Origin: Virgisporangium aurantiacum
GTDB taxonomy: Bacteria > Actinomycetota > Actinomycetes > Mycobacteriales > Micromonosporaceae
Assembly (NCBI RefSeq): GCF_016863635.1
Contig: NZ_BOPG01000006.1
Coordinates: 1 to 64,000 of the forward strand
DNA length: 64,000 nt
Direction: 5' to 3'
This document shows, one piece after another, positions 26,695 through 33,531 of the stretch. The translations under genes and the position numbers were made by a program. The stretch's first letter is position 1. Every line of letters starts with the position of its first letter. The notes under the pieces were generated by a model. It had not been told where the DNA came from, made no database searches, and worked only from the letters and a program-made list of their open reading frames with translations.

Positions 26695-27567
26695 TCAGGC
26701 GTTCGCGCCGACGCGTGAGCGGCCCCGGCGGTTCCGCGGCGGCTCGGGGACGCTCACCGTGAGGCCCGCCGCCTCATCGACGGTGCCGTCGCCCGGTTCG
26801 CCGCCGGGCGCCGCCTCCGCGACCTCCGGCTCCTCGATCCGCGGACCCGAGCCGAGCGTCTCCTCGGCGCGGGCGATCACGAGATCGACCTCGGCCTCCA
26901 GCTCCGGGGACACCGCGTTGTTGAGGTCGTCGAGCGGGATCCGCTCGGTGTTGATCGGCCCGTCGTAGCCGAGGCCCGGGAACTCAGTGCCGTTGGCCGG
27001 GTCGGTGACCGTGCCGTTGGTGGGGCCGTTGGCGGAGCCGTTCGCGGTGCTGTCGGCGGTGCTGTCGGCGGTGCGGAATTCGTCGGTGAGGCCGAGGGCG
27101 ATCGCCTCCGAGCGGGCGTCCTCCTCCGGCGCCGCCTCGGTGGGCTCGCCCTTCACGTGCTTGTCGGACTCGGCGTCCTCCACCACGGACGTGCTGACGT
27201 TGATGCGCCCGCGCTTGAACGCGGCGATGCCCCGCGAAAGGTCGTGCCCGACGGCGTTCGCCTCCAACTCGTAGGCGCTGCGGCGCTCGCCCGACTCGGT
27301 GGTCCAGTCACGGGTGTACATCCGGCCGGTGACGATGACCGGGTCACCGACCCGGACCGAGGCCACCACCCCCTCCGCGAGCCGCCGCCAGCAGTTGACC
27401 CGCACCCGCAGGTTGTCGCCGTCGATCCAGCGCTGGTTCTGCTTGTCGAACCGGCGCGCCGTCGACGCGACCTTGAAGTTCGCGACCAGCGCGTTGGTGC
27501 GCTCGAACCGCCGCCACTCCGGGCGGGTGAGCGCGTTGCCGACGATGGTGACGTTCGTGTCGAACAT
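26695..27567 (-). CDS. Single-stranded DNA-binding protein paralogue with long acidic tail
   Basis: 290 residues. The N-terminal OB fold is complete (about 1-110: MFDTNVTIVGNALTRPEWRR, RVNCWRRLAEGVVASVRVGDPVIVTGRMYTRDW, ELEANAVGHDL). The tail has a Thr/Asn/Gly repeat patch (STADSTANGSANGPTNG), a Glu-rich middle and a basic end (RNRRGRSRVGANA). It lacks the DDDIPF-type tip of the replicative SSB, so it is likely the second, development- or competence-type SSB known from actinomycetes. The ATG at 27567 follows no obvious ribosome site. The last codons are duplicated past the stop (see findings). Confidence 0.88.
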   Translation of the reverse strand: MFDTNVTIVGNALTRPEWRRFERTNALVANFKVASTARRFDKQNQRWIDGDNLRVRVNCWRRLAEGVVASVRVGDPVIVTGRMYTRDWTTESGERRSAYELEANAVGHDLSRGIAAFKRGRINVSTSVVEDAESDKHVKGEPTEAAPEEDARSEAIALGLTDEFRTADSTADSTANGSANGPTNGTVTDPANGTEFPGLGYDGPINTERIPLDDLNNAVSPELEAEVDLVIARAEETLGSGPRIEEPEVAEAAPGGEPGDGTVDEAAGLTVSVPEPPRNRRGRSRVGANA

Positions 27568-27786
27568 GAATCACTCTTCTCTGCTCTCCTGGCCGCGGCC
27601 CGGTGCCGCGGGCCGGTTGGGGAGTCGACCCGCGCTACACGGTGGCCGGTCGCGCCTCGGCACGCGCGCCGGCAAGCCGCTGCCTGTGGACGGCGAGGGC
27701 GGTTGTGGACGGGGTCGCGCTCACGCGCGTCCCCTGCTATGGACCTTTCTCTGGACCACAGCGGTACCGTGACGTACCGTCTCGGC

Positions 27787-28749
27787 GTGAGTGTCGATGT
27801 GGTCACCGATGTCCTCGGCGAGCCGTACACGTGCCGCACCATTCCGCTCCGCGACGACGACGAGGGCGTGGTCACGGCCTCGCTCGTCGCGTGCCGGTCG
27901 GACCGGCCCACCAACGCCGCCGTGCTGTACGTGCACGGCTTCGTCGACTATTTCTTCCAGACCCACCTGGCCGAGTTCTTCCTCGGCGCGGGCCTGAACT
28001 TCTACGCCCTCGACCTGCGCAAGTACGGCCGCAGCATCCAGCCGCACCAGACGCCGAACTTCTGCGTCGACCTGGCCGAGTACTACGAGGAGATCGACGA
28101 GGCGATCCGGATCATCCGGGAGGAGGACGGCCACGACCGGCTGCTGATCAACGGCCACTCGACCGGCGGGCTCGTCGCGTCGCTGTGGGCACACGACCGC
28201 CGCGGCGAAGGCAAGGTCGACGCGATGTTCCTCAACAGCCCGTTCCTCGACCTGAACGCGCCGGCCATGGTGCGCAAGGTGGTGGCGCCTGCCGCCGTCC
28301 GGCTCGGCCGCCGCCGGCCCCGCGCCGACCTGCGGCTGGGCCTCAACCAGGTGTACGGCCGCTCGATCCACCGCGACCACGACGGCGAGTGGGAGTACGA
28401 CCTCGGCTGGAAGCCGCTGCAGCCGTTCCCGGTGCGGGCCGGCTGGTTCCGGGCGATCCGCGCCGGGCACGCCCGTGTCCACAATGGACTCGACATCGAC
28501 GTCCCGGTGCTCGTCGCCTGCTCGATGGCGTCCTACAAGCGGGCCCGCTGGGGCGAGGCCGCCCGCGCGGCCGACTCCGTGCTCGACGTCGACCAGATCG
28601 CCCGCTGGACGCCCGCGCTCGGCCGCACCACCACCCTGATCCGCATCGAGGGCGGCATGCACGACCTGACCCTGTCCCCCGAACCGGTCCGCGAGCAGCT
28701 CTTCGCGGGCGTGCTGCGCTGGATGTCGGCGTACTTTCCGCCCGCCTAG
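27787..28749 (+). CDS. Alpha/beta hydrolase (serine aminopeptidase S33-like)
   Basis: 320 residues from the GTG at 27787 (VSVDVVTDVLGEPYTC); an in-frame ATG at 27739 would add 16 residues and neither has a clear ribosome site. The fold is canonical: VLYVHGFVDYFFQ, the nucleophile elbow NGHSTGG, an acid after strand 6 and the catalytic His in EGGMHDLTLS. It resembles monoglyceride-lipase-type cytoplasmic hydrolases; the substrate is unknown. Divergent from the SSB gene and followed by the tRNA. Confidence 0.87.
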   Translation: MSVDVVTDVLGEPYTCRTIPLRDDDEGVVTASLVACRSDRPTNAAVLYVHGFVDYFFQTHLAEFFLGAGLNFYALDLRKYGRSIQPHQTPNFCVDLAEYYEEIDEAIRIIREEDGHDRLLINGHSTGGLVASLWAHDRRGEGKVDAMFLNSPFLDLNAPAMVRKVVAPAAVRLGRRRPRADLRLGLNQVYGRSIHRDHDGEWEYDLGWKPLQPFPVRAGWFRAIRAGHARVHNGLDIDVPVLVACSMASYKRARWGEAARAADSVLDVDQIARWTPALGRTTTLIRIEGGMHDLTLSPEPVREQLFAGVLRWMSAYFPPA

Positions 28750-28818
28750 ACGCCGGGGGTTATGGCGAGGCGCTCGGGCCCGAGGGGAGGTAACCTCTAT
28801 CGGCGCTATCTACGCAGC

Positions 28819-28891
28819 GCGCCCGTAGCTCAGCGGATAGAGCCACCGGCTTCTAACCGGTAGGTCGCAGGTTCGAATCCTGCCGGGCGCA
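28819..28891 (+). tRNA. tRNA-Arg (anticodon UCU)
   Basis: A 73-nt cloverleaf: acceptor GCGCCCG pairs with CGGGCGC (28884-28890) plus discriminator A; D arm AGCTCAGCGGATAGAGC; anticodon stem ACCGG/CCGGT enclosing loop CTTCTAA, giving anticodon TCT; T arm GCAGGTTCGAATCCTGC. CCA is not encoded. It would read the AGA/AGG codons, which are rare in this GC-rich DNA. Confidence 0.97.
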
Positions 28892-28931
28892 CGAGATGGG
28901 GTGGAGTCTGCCTGCGGGGTGCGCAGGCCTG

Positions 28932-29037
28932 GCCATCTCGTCATTCCGCCGGGGGGCCGAGCCCCCCGAACCCCCCACGAACGCACGGCGCCGCCATCTC
29001 GTCATTCCGCCGGGGGGCCGAGCCCCCCGAACCCCCC
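28932..29037. repeat. Two direct copies of a 45-bp hairpin repeat
   Basis: Copies at 28932-28976 and 28993-29037 are identical, starting GCCATCTCGTCATTCCGCCG and ending in a C tract. Each contains the stem CGGGGGGC/GCCCCCCG around a 3-nt loop. They begin 41 nt after the tRNA and the second copy supplies the last codons and stop of the tet-type repressor gene. They look like copies of a dispersed intergenic element; they could also stop transcription. Confidence 0.75.
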
Positions 29038-29694
29038 GCGAAAACCGTCGCGTCCCGGCGAGGAGGCGGCCGTTGCGGCGGTCGTTGCGGCGCCTGTGAT
29101 GACGACCTCCAGGCAGTCGTGGAAGAGGTCGTCGACGGTGCGGCCGGGTTGGAAGTATTCGGCGATGGCGGCGACCACGGTCGGGTGCTGCTCGGCGAAC
29201 GTGGCCATGTCGAAGTCTTTCAGCGCGTCGGCGTCCGGGCGGGGGGCCTGTTCCTCGAGGACGTGGCCGACCGTGAAGCGCTCGACGGTCAGGACGATCA
29301 CGCGGGCCTGCCGCAGCGGGATGCCGCGCGCCACCAGGGCACTCATCGCCAGCTCGGAGATCGCCGCCATGGTGCGGGAGAGCTGGGACGCGGAGACCAC
29401 CCGGGCGCCGTCCGGATGGGCGAGCAGCGCTCGGCGCAGCCGCTCGGCCAGGCCGGTCAACCAGTCCTGCCACTGCTGATCCGGCTCGGGCGGTGACAGG
29501 TCGCCGAACTCCTGGTCGAGGATCGCGTCGGCGATCGCGGTGACCAGGGCCGCCTTGTTGGGCAGGTGCCAGTAGAGGGTCGGCGATTGCACACCGAGCC
29601 GCGCGGCGAGCTTGCGTGTCGTCACGCCGTCGAGACCCTCGGCGTCCAGCAGGGCGACGGCTTCGGCGACGATCCGCTGACGGTCCAACGCCAA
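29002..29694 (-). CDS. TetR-type repressor (true Tet-repressor subclass)
   Basis: 230 residues from the TTG at 29694, preceded by GGGAGG at 7 nt spacing; this gives the typical start LALDRQRIVAEAVALLDAEG. The helix-turn-helix (TTRKLAARLGVQSPTLYWHLPNKAAL) is very close to that of tetracycline repressors, and the core follows the TetR_C pattern (LTVERFTVGHVLEEQAP). Two tetO-like palindromes lie immediately upstream, so it should repress itself and the divergent dehydrogenase genes. The C-terminus from RDGFRGGFGGLGPPAE is encoded by the 45-bp repeat, so the natural end has probably been replaced. The inducer is unknown; no tetracycline efflux gene is present. Confidence 0.9.
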   Translation of the reverse strand: MALDRQRIVAEAVALLDAEGLDGVTTRKLAARLGVQSPTLYWHLPNKAALVTAIADAILDQEFGDLSPPEPDQQWQDWLTGLAERLRRALLAHPDGARVVSASQLSRTMAAISELAMSALVARGIPLRQARVIVLTVERFTVGHVLEEQAPRPDADALKDFDMATFAEQHPTVVAAIAEYFQPGRTVDDLFHDCLEVVITGAATTAATAASSPGRDGFRGGFGGLGPPAE

Positions 29695-29713
29695 TTCGGT
29701 ACCTCCCGGCGGC

Positions 29714-29732
29714 ACTCTATCAGTGCTAGAGT
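29714..29732. promoter_or_regulatory. tetO-like operator, site 1
   Basis: ACTCTATCAGTGCTAGAGT, a 19-bp dyad with a single mismatch around a central G. It lies 20 nt upstream of the repressor TTG start. It differs from Tn10 tetO1 (from memory ACTCTATCATTGATAGAGT) at two positions. Confidence 0.85.
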
Positions 29733-29753
29733 CTCTCTATCAGTGATAGAGAG
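29733..29753. promoter_or_regulatory. tetO-like operator, site 2
   Basis: A perfect 21-bp palindrome whose 19-bp core TCTCTATCAGTGATAGAGA differs from Tn10 tetO2 at one base. It abuts site 1 and ends 12 nt before the start of the divergent small gene, within the shared promoter region. Confidence 0.9.
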
Positions 29754-29765
29754 ACGGAGACGACG

Positions 29766-30005
29766 ATGACGCACTCGTTCCGCGGCCTGCTGCACCGGGC
29801 GACCCATCGCATTCCCGGGGTCCCCGCGCATGCCGAGCCGCTGCCGTCCGGACACCAGGGCGCGGCGGCCCACGGCCGCGGCGAAAGCCGTCACCCCGGC
29901 GGCGTCACGGCCCACCGGTCGCCGAACCACTCACCCGCCCGGCCGCCCCGGTTCCTGCCGGCCTGGCAGCGTCGGATCGCGGCGTTCTTCGGCCGGGAGA
30001 CGTGA
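29766..30005 (+). CDS. Hypothetical 79-residue protein, first gene under tetO control
   Basis: ATG at 29766 with GGAGA 5-6 nt upstream, directly after the operators, and a stop overlapping the next start by 1 nt (TGATG). The protein is rich in His, Pro, Arg and Gly (GHQGAAAHGRGESRHPGG) and has a basic end (PAWQRRIAAFFGRET). I recognise no family. Position and coupling argue that it is translated, but it could be only a leader for the dehydrogenase. Confidence 0.5.
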   Translation: MTHSFRGLLHRATHRIPGVPAHAEPLPSGHQGAAAHGRGESRHPGGVTAHRSPNHSPARPPRFLPAWQRRIAAFFGRET

Positions 30006-30955
30006 TGAAGGCGGCGGTGTTGCACGAGATCGGTGGCATCCCGCGCTACGAGGACTTCCCGGATCCCGTGGCCGGCGACGACGAGGTGGTCATCGACGTG
30101 ACGGCCGTCGCGGTCGAGACCGTCGACAAGCGCATCGCGGCCGGCACGCACTACGCGAGCCGGCAGTACACCGCACAGTTGCCGGCGATTCCCGCCTTCG
30201 ACGGCATCGGCGCGCTGCCGGACGGCACCCTCGTCGGATTCGGCAACCCCCGCCGGCCCTACGGCGCGCTCGCCGAGAAGACCGTGGTGCCCAAGGGCTC
30301 GTACGTGCCGATTCCGGAGGGCATCGATCCGGCGATCGCGACCGTGCTGGGCACGGCGATCACCGCCATGTCCAGCAGGACCGCCGCCGGCCTCGGGCCC
30401 GGTGAGACCGTGCTCGTGCAGGGCGCCACCGGGGTCGCGGGACGGCTCGCGGTGAAGGTGGTCCGGCTGCTCGGCGCCGGTCGGATCGTCGCGACCGGCC
30501 GCGACGACGACCAACTGCGGACGCTCGGCGCCGACACGGTCATCAACACCGCCGTGCCGGACGAGGCCCTGACGCAGGCGTACCTCGACGCCAAGGGCGA
30601 CGGCTACGACGTCGTGCTGGACTACCTCTGGGGTCGGCCCACCGAGATCCTGCTGCGTTCGCTGGTCCCGGAGACGTTCGCGTTCCCGAAGCCGACCCGG
30701 CTGGTCCAGATCGGCGAGTCCGCCGGCGCCGGGCTCGTCCTCGCCGCGGAGAGCCTGCGCACCTCCGGGGTCGAGATCTGCGGCGCGGCCAAGGGGCTCG
30801 GCCCGCAGACCATGCAGGAGGCGTACAGCCAGGTCGTGACGTGGGCACAGTCCGGCGAGCTGACGTTCGACGTGGTGAAGGTCCCGCTGAGCGACATCGA
30901 GACCGCCTGGCAACGCACCGATCTCCGGGGCAGCCGGCTGGTCGTGATGCCGTGA
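30005..30955 (+). CDS. Zinc-independent MDR-type quinone oxidoreductase/alcohol dehydrogenase
   Basis: 316 residues from the ATG at 30005. N-terminal GroES-like domain (MKAAVLHEIGGIPRYEDF, VETVDKRIAAGTHYA) without the Cys ligands of zinc dehydrogenases, and a Rossmann domain with VLVQGATGVAGRLAVKVVRLLGA for NADPH. This is the quinone-oxidoreductase-like branch. It is likely induced when the divergent Tet-type repressor binds a ligand, so a role in reducing a toxic enone or quinone is a reasonable guess. Confidence 0.88.
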   Translation: MKAAVLHEIGGIPRYEDFPDPVAGDDEVVIDVTAVAVETVDKRIAAGTHYASRQYTAQLPAIPAFDGIGALPDGTLVGFGNPRRPYGALAEKTVVPKGSYVPIPEGIDPAIATVLGTAITAMSSRTAAGLGPGETVLVQGATGVAGRLAVKVVRLLGAGRIVATGRDDDQLRTLGADTVINTAVPDEALTQAYLDAKGDGYDVVLDYLWGRPTEILLRSLVPETFAFPKPTRLVQIGESAGAGLVLAAESLRTSGVEICGAAKGLGPQTMQEAYSQVVTWAQSGELTFDVVKVPLSDIETAWQRTDLRGSRLVVMP

Positions 30956-31016
30956 CGGGCCGCCAGCGCCATCGCTCTTGACCATCGGGCCCCGGTCCGT
31001 CTGCGATACTGCCGGC

Positions 31017-31892
31017 GTGCCGGAGGCCGACAGGAGTACATGGTTCCGGTGGCCGCAGAGCTACCGGGAACGGTTGCCCCGGCCCGAACTGGCGCCGTAC
31101 GTGAGTTGTGTGTGGGTCCAGGAGGTGGCGCCGGACTCCCCACCGTTCGCGTTCCAGTCCGTGCCGAACGGCTGCGTCGAGGTCGTCTGCGTACTGGGGG
31201 GGCTGCCCCACGTCGTCGGTATCCAGTCCGGATTGACGCGGGAGCTGCTGGCGCCCGGCACGGTGATGGTCGGTGTCCGGTTCCGGCCCGGCGCCGCGGC
31301 CCCGGTCCTGCGGACGTCGGCGGGCGAGCTGGTCGACCTCACCGTTGCGTGCGACGACCTGTGGCGCGGCTCGGCCCTGCCGGTGGGCGAACTGCTCGCG
31401 GCCGCTGGGTCGCCGCAGGAGGCGGCCAGCCTGCTGGAGGCCGAGGTGCTCCGCCGGGTCCGCGCCGCCACCGAGCTGGATCCGGTGGTGCGCTCGGCGG
31501 TCGGGATGCTGGTGCTCGACCCGGCCAACGCCGTGCGCACCCTCACCACCGAGCTGCACATCTCCGACAGTCAGTTGCGCCGCCGTTTCATGACCGCGGT
31601 GGGTTGCCCGCCCAAGGTGCTGCACCGCACCCTGCGGTTCTGGGGATTCCTCGCGCTCGCCCAGTCGGGGCCGCGGCGCCGCCGGTCACTGGCCGCGCTG
31701 GCCGGCAGCGCCGGGTACGCCGACCAGGCCCATCTGGCCCGCGAGTCGGTCGCCATCACCGGTGTGGCCCCGAGCGAACTGCTGGCGGGCATCGAGCGCA
31801 ACTGCGGCGAGAACCACATCCACGCCCCTACCTACCAGCCGCTGCTGCGGGCGCGGGCCCTCAACGGTTACGCGGACCTCAGCACCTTGTAG
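31017..31892 (+). CDS. AraC-family transcriptional regulator
   Basis: 291 residues from the GTG at 31017. GATACT (31005-31010) lies 6 nt upstream and TTGACC 21 nt before that, so the message may be leaderless. N-terminal sensor (YRERLPRPELAPYVSCVWVQEV, VPNGCVEVVC, VGVRFRPGAAAPVL) and a C-terminal AraC-type DNA-binding domain (LHISDSQLRRRFMTAVGCPPKVLHRTLRF, then AALAGSAGYADQAHLARESVAITGVAPSELL). The end overlaps the converging reductase gene by 25 nt. Targets are not evident; the two DHFR-like genes are the nearest candidates. Confidence 0.88.
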   Translation: MPEADRSTWFRWPQSYRERLPRPELAPYVSCVWVQEVAPDSPPFAFQSVPNGCVEVVCVLGGLPHVVGIQSGLTRELLAPGTVMVGVRFRPGAAAPVLRTSAGELVDLTVACDDLWRGSALPVGELLAAAGSPQEAASLLEAEVLRRVRAATELDPVVRSAVGMLVLDPANAVRTLTTELHISDSQLRRRFMTAVGCPPKVLHRTLRFWGFLALAQSGPRRRRSLAALAGSAGYADQAHLARESVAITGVAPSELLAGIERNCGENHIHAPTYQPLLRARALNGYADLSTL

Positions 31893-32443
31893 CGCAGGTG
31901 CGTCACATCGCGGTCCGCCAACCGTCGGACGAGGTCCAGTTCGATGTGTCCGTCCTCGGCGCCGCCGAACAGCCGGCGGCCGGCGCCCAGGAGAACCGGA
32001 ACGAGGTGGATCTCCAACTCGTCGAGTTCGCCGGCCCGGAGCAGAGCCTGTGCCGCGCCCGCACCGTGCACCAGCACAGCACGGTCACCGGCCGCGGCGC
32101 GGGCCTCCGCGGCGCAGGCGGCGACGTCGGAGAAGAACTTCGTGTTGCTCGACAGCGCCTCGCCGTCGTCGCCGTGATGGGTGAGGATCAGGATCGGGAC
32201 GCCGTCGTGGTGGTCACCGTGCCAGCGGTCGGCGAGCTCGAACGTACGCCGTCCCGCGATCACCGCCCCGGTCGCCAGGGCCTCGCGGTAGATGCGTCCA
32301 CTGGGTCCGGTGGACATGCGGTCGTCGAGCCAGTTGAACAGCCGGCCGCCGTTGTGGCCGAGGCCCTGGCCCTTGCGGTCGTCCGGCCCGGTGATGAAGC
32401 CGTCGAGGGACATGGACATGTAGAGCCGGATCGGACCGGTCAT
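31868..32443 (-). CDS. DHFR/RibD-C-like reductase (copy 2)
   Basis: 191 residues from the ATG at 32443. RibD C-terminal/dihydrofolate-reductase fold: RLYMSMSLDGFITGPDD, GAVIAGRRTFELADRW, VLVHGAGAAQALLRAGELDELEIHLVPVLLGAGRRLF. It is homologous to the gene just upstream, whose stop overlaps its start (ATGA), so the two arose by tandem duplication and are translated together. Such proteins are widespread in actinomycetes; the substrate is usually unknown. Confidence 0.88.
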   Translation of the reverse strand: MTGPIRLYMSMSLDGFITGPDDRKGQGLGHNGGRLFNWLDDRMSTGPSGRIYREALATGAVIAGRRTFELADRWHGDHHDGVPILILTHHGDDGEALSSNTKFFSDVAACAAEARAAAGDRAVLVHGAGAAQALLRAGELDELEIHLVPVLLGAGRRLFGGAEDGHIELDLVRRLADRDVTHLRYKVLRSA

Positions 32444-33030
32444 CCCCGGTTCACCTCGAAACGCAGGTGGAGCGTCTTCGGCGCCTGCAACGTTCGAACC
32501 AGGTCCAGTTCGACGTGTTCGGGTGGCAGATTCTCGAACAGGAGCCGGCCCTGCCCGAGGAGGACCGGCATGAGCTGAATCTCGATCACGTCGAGCAGCC
32601 CGGCCTTCAGGCACTCCTGTGCCGTGTAGGCGCCGTGCATCATGACGTCCCGACCGCCCGCCGCCGCCTTCGCCTGCTCGACGCACGCCGCGATGCCCTC
32701 GGTGACGTAATGCACGCGCGGGTACGGGTTGTCGGCCGGAGCCTTGTGGGTCGGCACGAAGATCGGCACGCCGTCGTGATGGTCGCCGCCCCAGTAGCCG
32801 GCGAAGTCGCCGGTTCGCCGCCCGGTGATGATGGCGCCGGTCGCCATCGACTCGTCGAACACGAGCCGGCTCTCGCTGCTGGCCGGCCGGAAGTCGGCGA
32901 GCGTCGGCCCGGGGCCGAGCCATTCCATCAGCCGCATGCCGCCGACGCCGGCCGGGTTGTCCTTGTCGTCACCGGGCCCGGTGATGAAACCGTCCAGGGA
33001 CATTGCCATGTACAGGATGACGCGTGCCAC
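32440..33030 (-). CDS. DHFR/RibD-C-like reductase (copy 1)
   Basis: 196 residues from the GTG at 33030, with a very good GGAGGA site upstream. VILYMAMSLDGFITGPGDD, GAIITGRRTGDFAGYW, DVMMHGAYTAQECLKAGLLDVIEIQLMPVLLGQGRLLF match the RibD C-terminal domain. It is longer than its neighbour by an insert around ADFRPASSESRLVFDES. NADPH-dependent reduction of a pterin-, pyrimidine- or unrelated substrate is expected from the fold only. Confidence 0.9.
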   Translation of the reverse strand: MARVILYMAMSLDGFITGPGDDKDNPAGVGGMRLMEWLGPGPTLADFRPASSESRLVFDESMATGAIITGRRTGDFAGYWGGDHHDGVPIFVPTHKAPADNPYPRVHYVTEGIAACVEQAKAAAGGRDVMMHGAYTAQECLKAGLLDVIEIQLMPVLLGQGRLLFENLPPEHVELDLVRTLQAPKTLHLRFEVNRG

Positions 33031-33143
33031 GACTCCTCCAGGTGTTCGTCTTGATCACCGTTCGAGGCTAGGCACCCGGGTACCTCGCGGACTTGAACGA
33101 ATCCGTCATCCCCCGATCCCGGGCGAGACCTGGTGCAGACTCG

Positions 33144-33326
33144 CTATGAGGGGCCCGGGTCTCCGCGGCGGAGCAGGCGCACGAGGCGGCGGCCGTTGGC
33201 TCTCCGGGCGGCTCTCCGCGACCAGATACTCACCGACGCGGCTACGATGAGGATCACGGCTTCGGCGATGCGGGGGGCGAGTAGGGCGAATGCGATCAGC
33301 GGTTCCAGCATCGGGGCCTCATTCAC
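33144..33326 (-). CDS. Possible 60-residue membrane peptide
   Basis: One hydrophobic helix (about 7-34, LEPLIAFALLAPRIAEAVILIVAASV) followed by an Arg-rich tail (RRAARRANGRRLVRLLRR), a plausible small membrane protein. The GTG start falls inside a 14-bp tandem repeat (33321-33348) and has no ribosome site, so translation is doubtful. Confidence 0.3.
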   Translation of the reverse strand: MNEAPMLEPLIAFALLAPRIAEAVILIVAASVSIWSRRAARRANGRRLVRLLRRGDPGPS

Positions 33327-33348
33327 GTCTCGGAATTCACGTCTCGGA
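33321..33348. repeat. Tandem 14-bp repeat
   Basis: ATTCACGTCTCGGA occurs twice head to tail. It lies in the region upstream of the FxSxx-system TPR gene. It may be a regulator-binding array or a slippage product. Confidence 0.6.
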
Positions 33349-33531
33349 ATCGGTAAATCGAGCGTTACCTGCGAAAACGTGAATATCCACTGGCCTGACT
33401 CGATGTGAAGACTCTTGACAAGACTCCGTACGGATTCCCGGCCAGACAGGTAATTGTTCGGCCGACCCCGGGCATGCGACGCTGGATGCCCGACACAACT
33501 TGACAGAACGCAGGAGATTCCGGAGCGTCGA

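Noticed and set aside
28932..29037. CRISPR-like direct repeats.
   Set aside because: Only two copies with a 16-nt spacer, an extremely G/C-rich hairpin and no cas gene. A dispersed hairpin repeat explains it better.
28819..29037. tRNA-Arg as an attachment site of an integrated element.
   Set aside because: No integrase gene and no second copy of the tRNA 3' end is present in the window; flanking genes look like ordinary chromosome.
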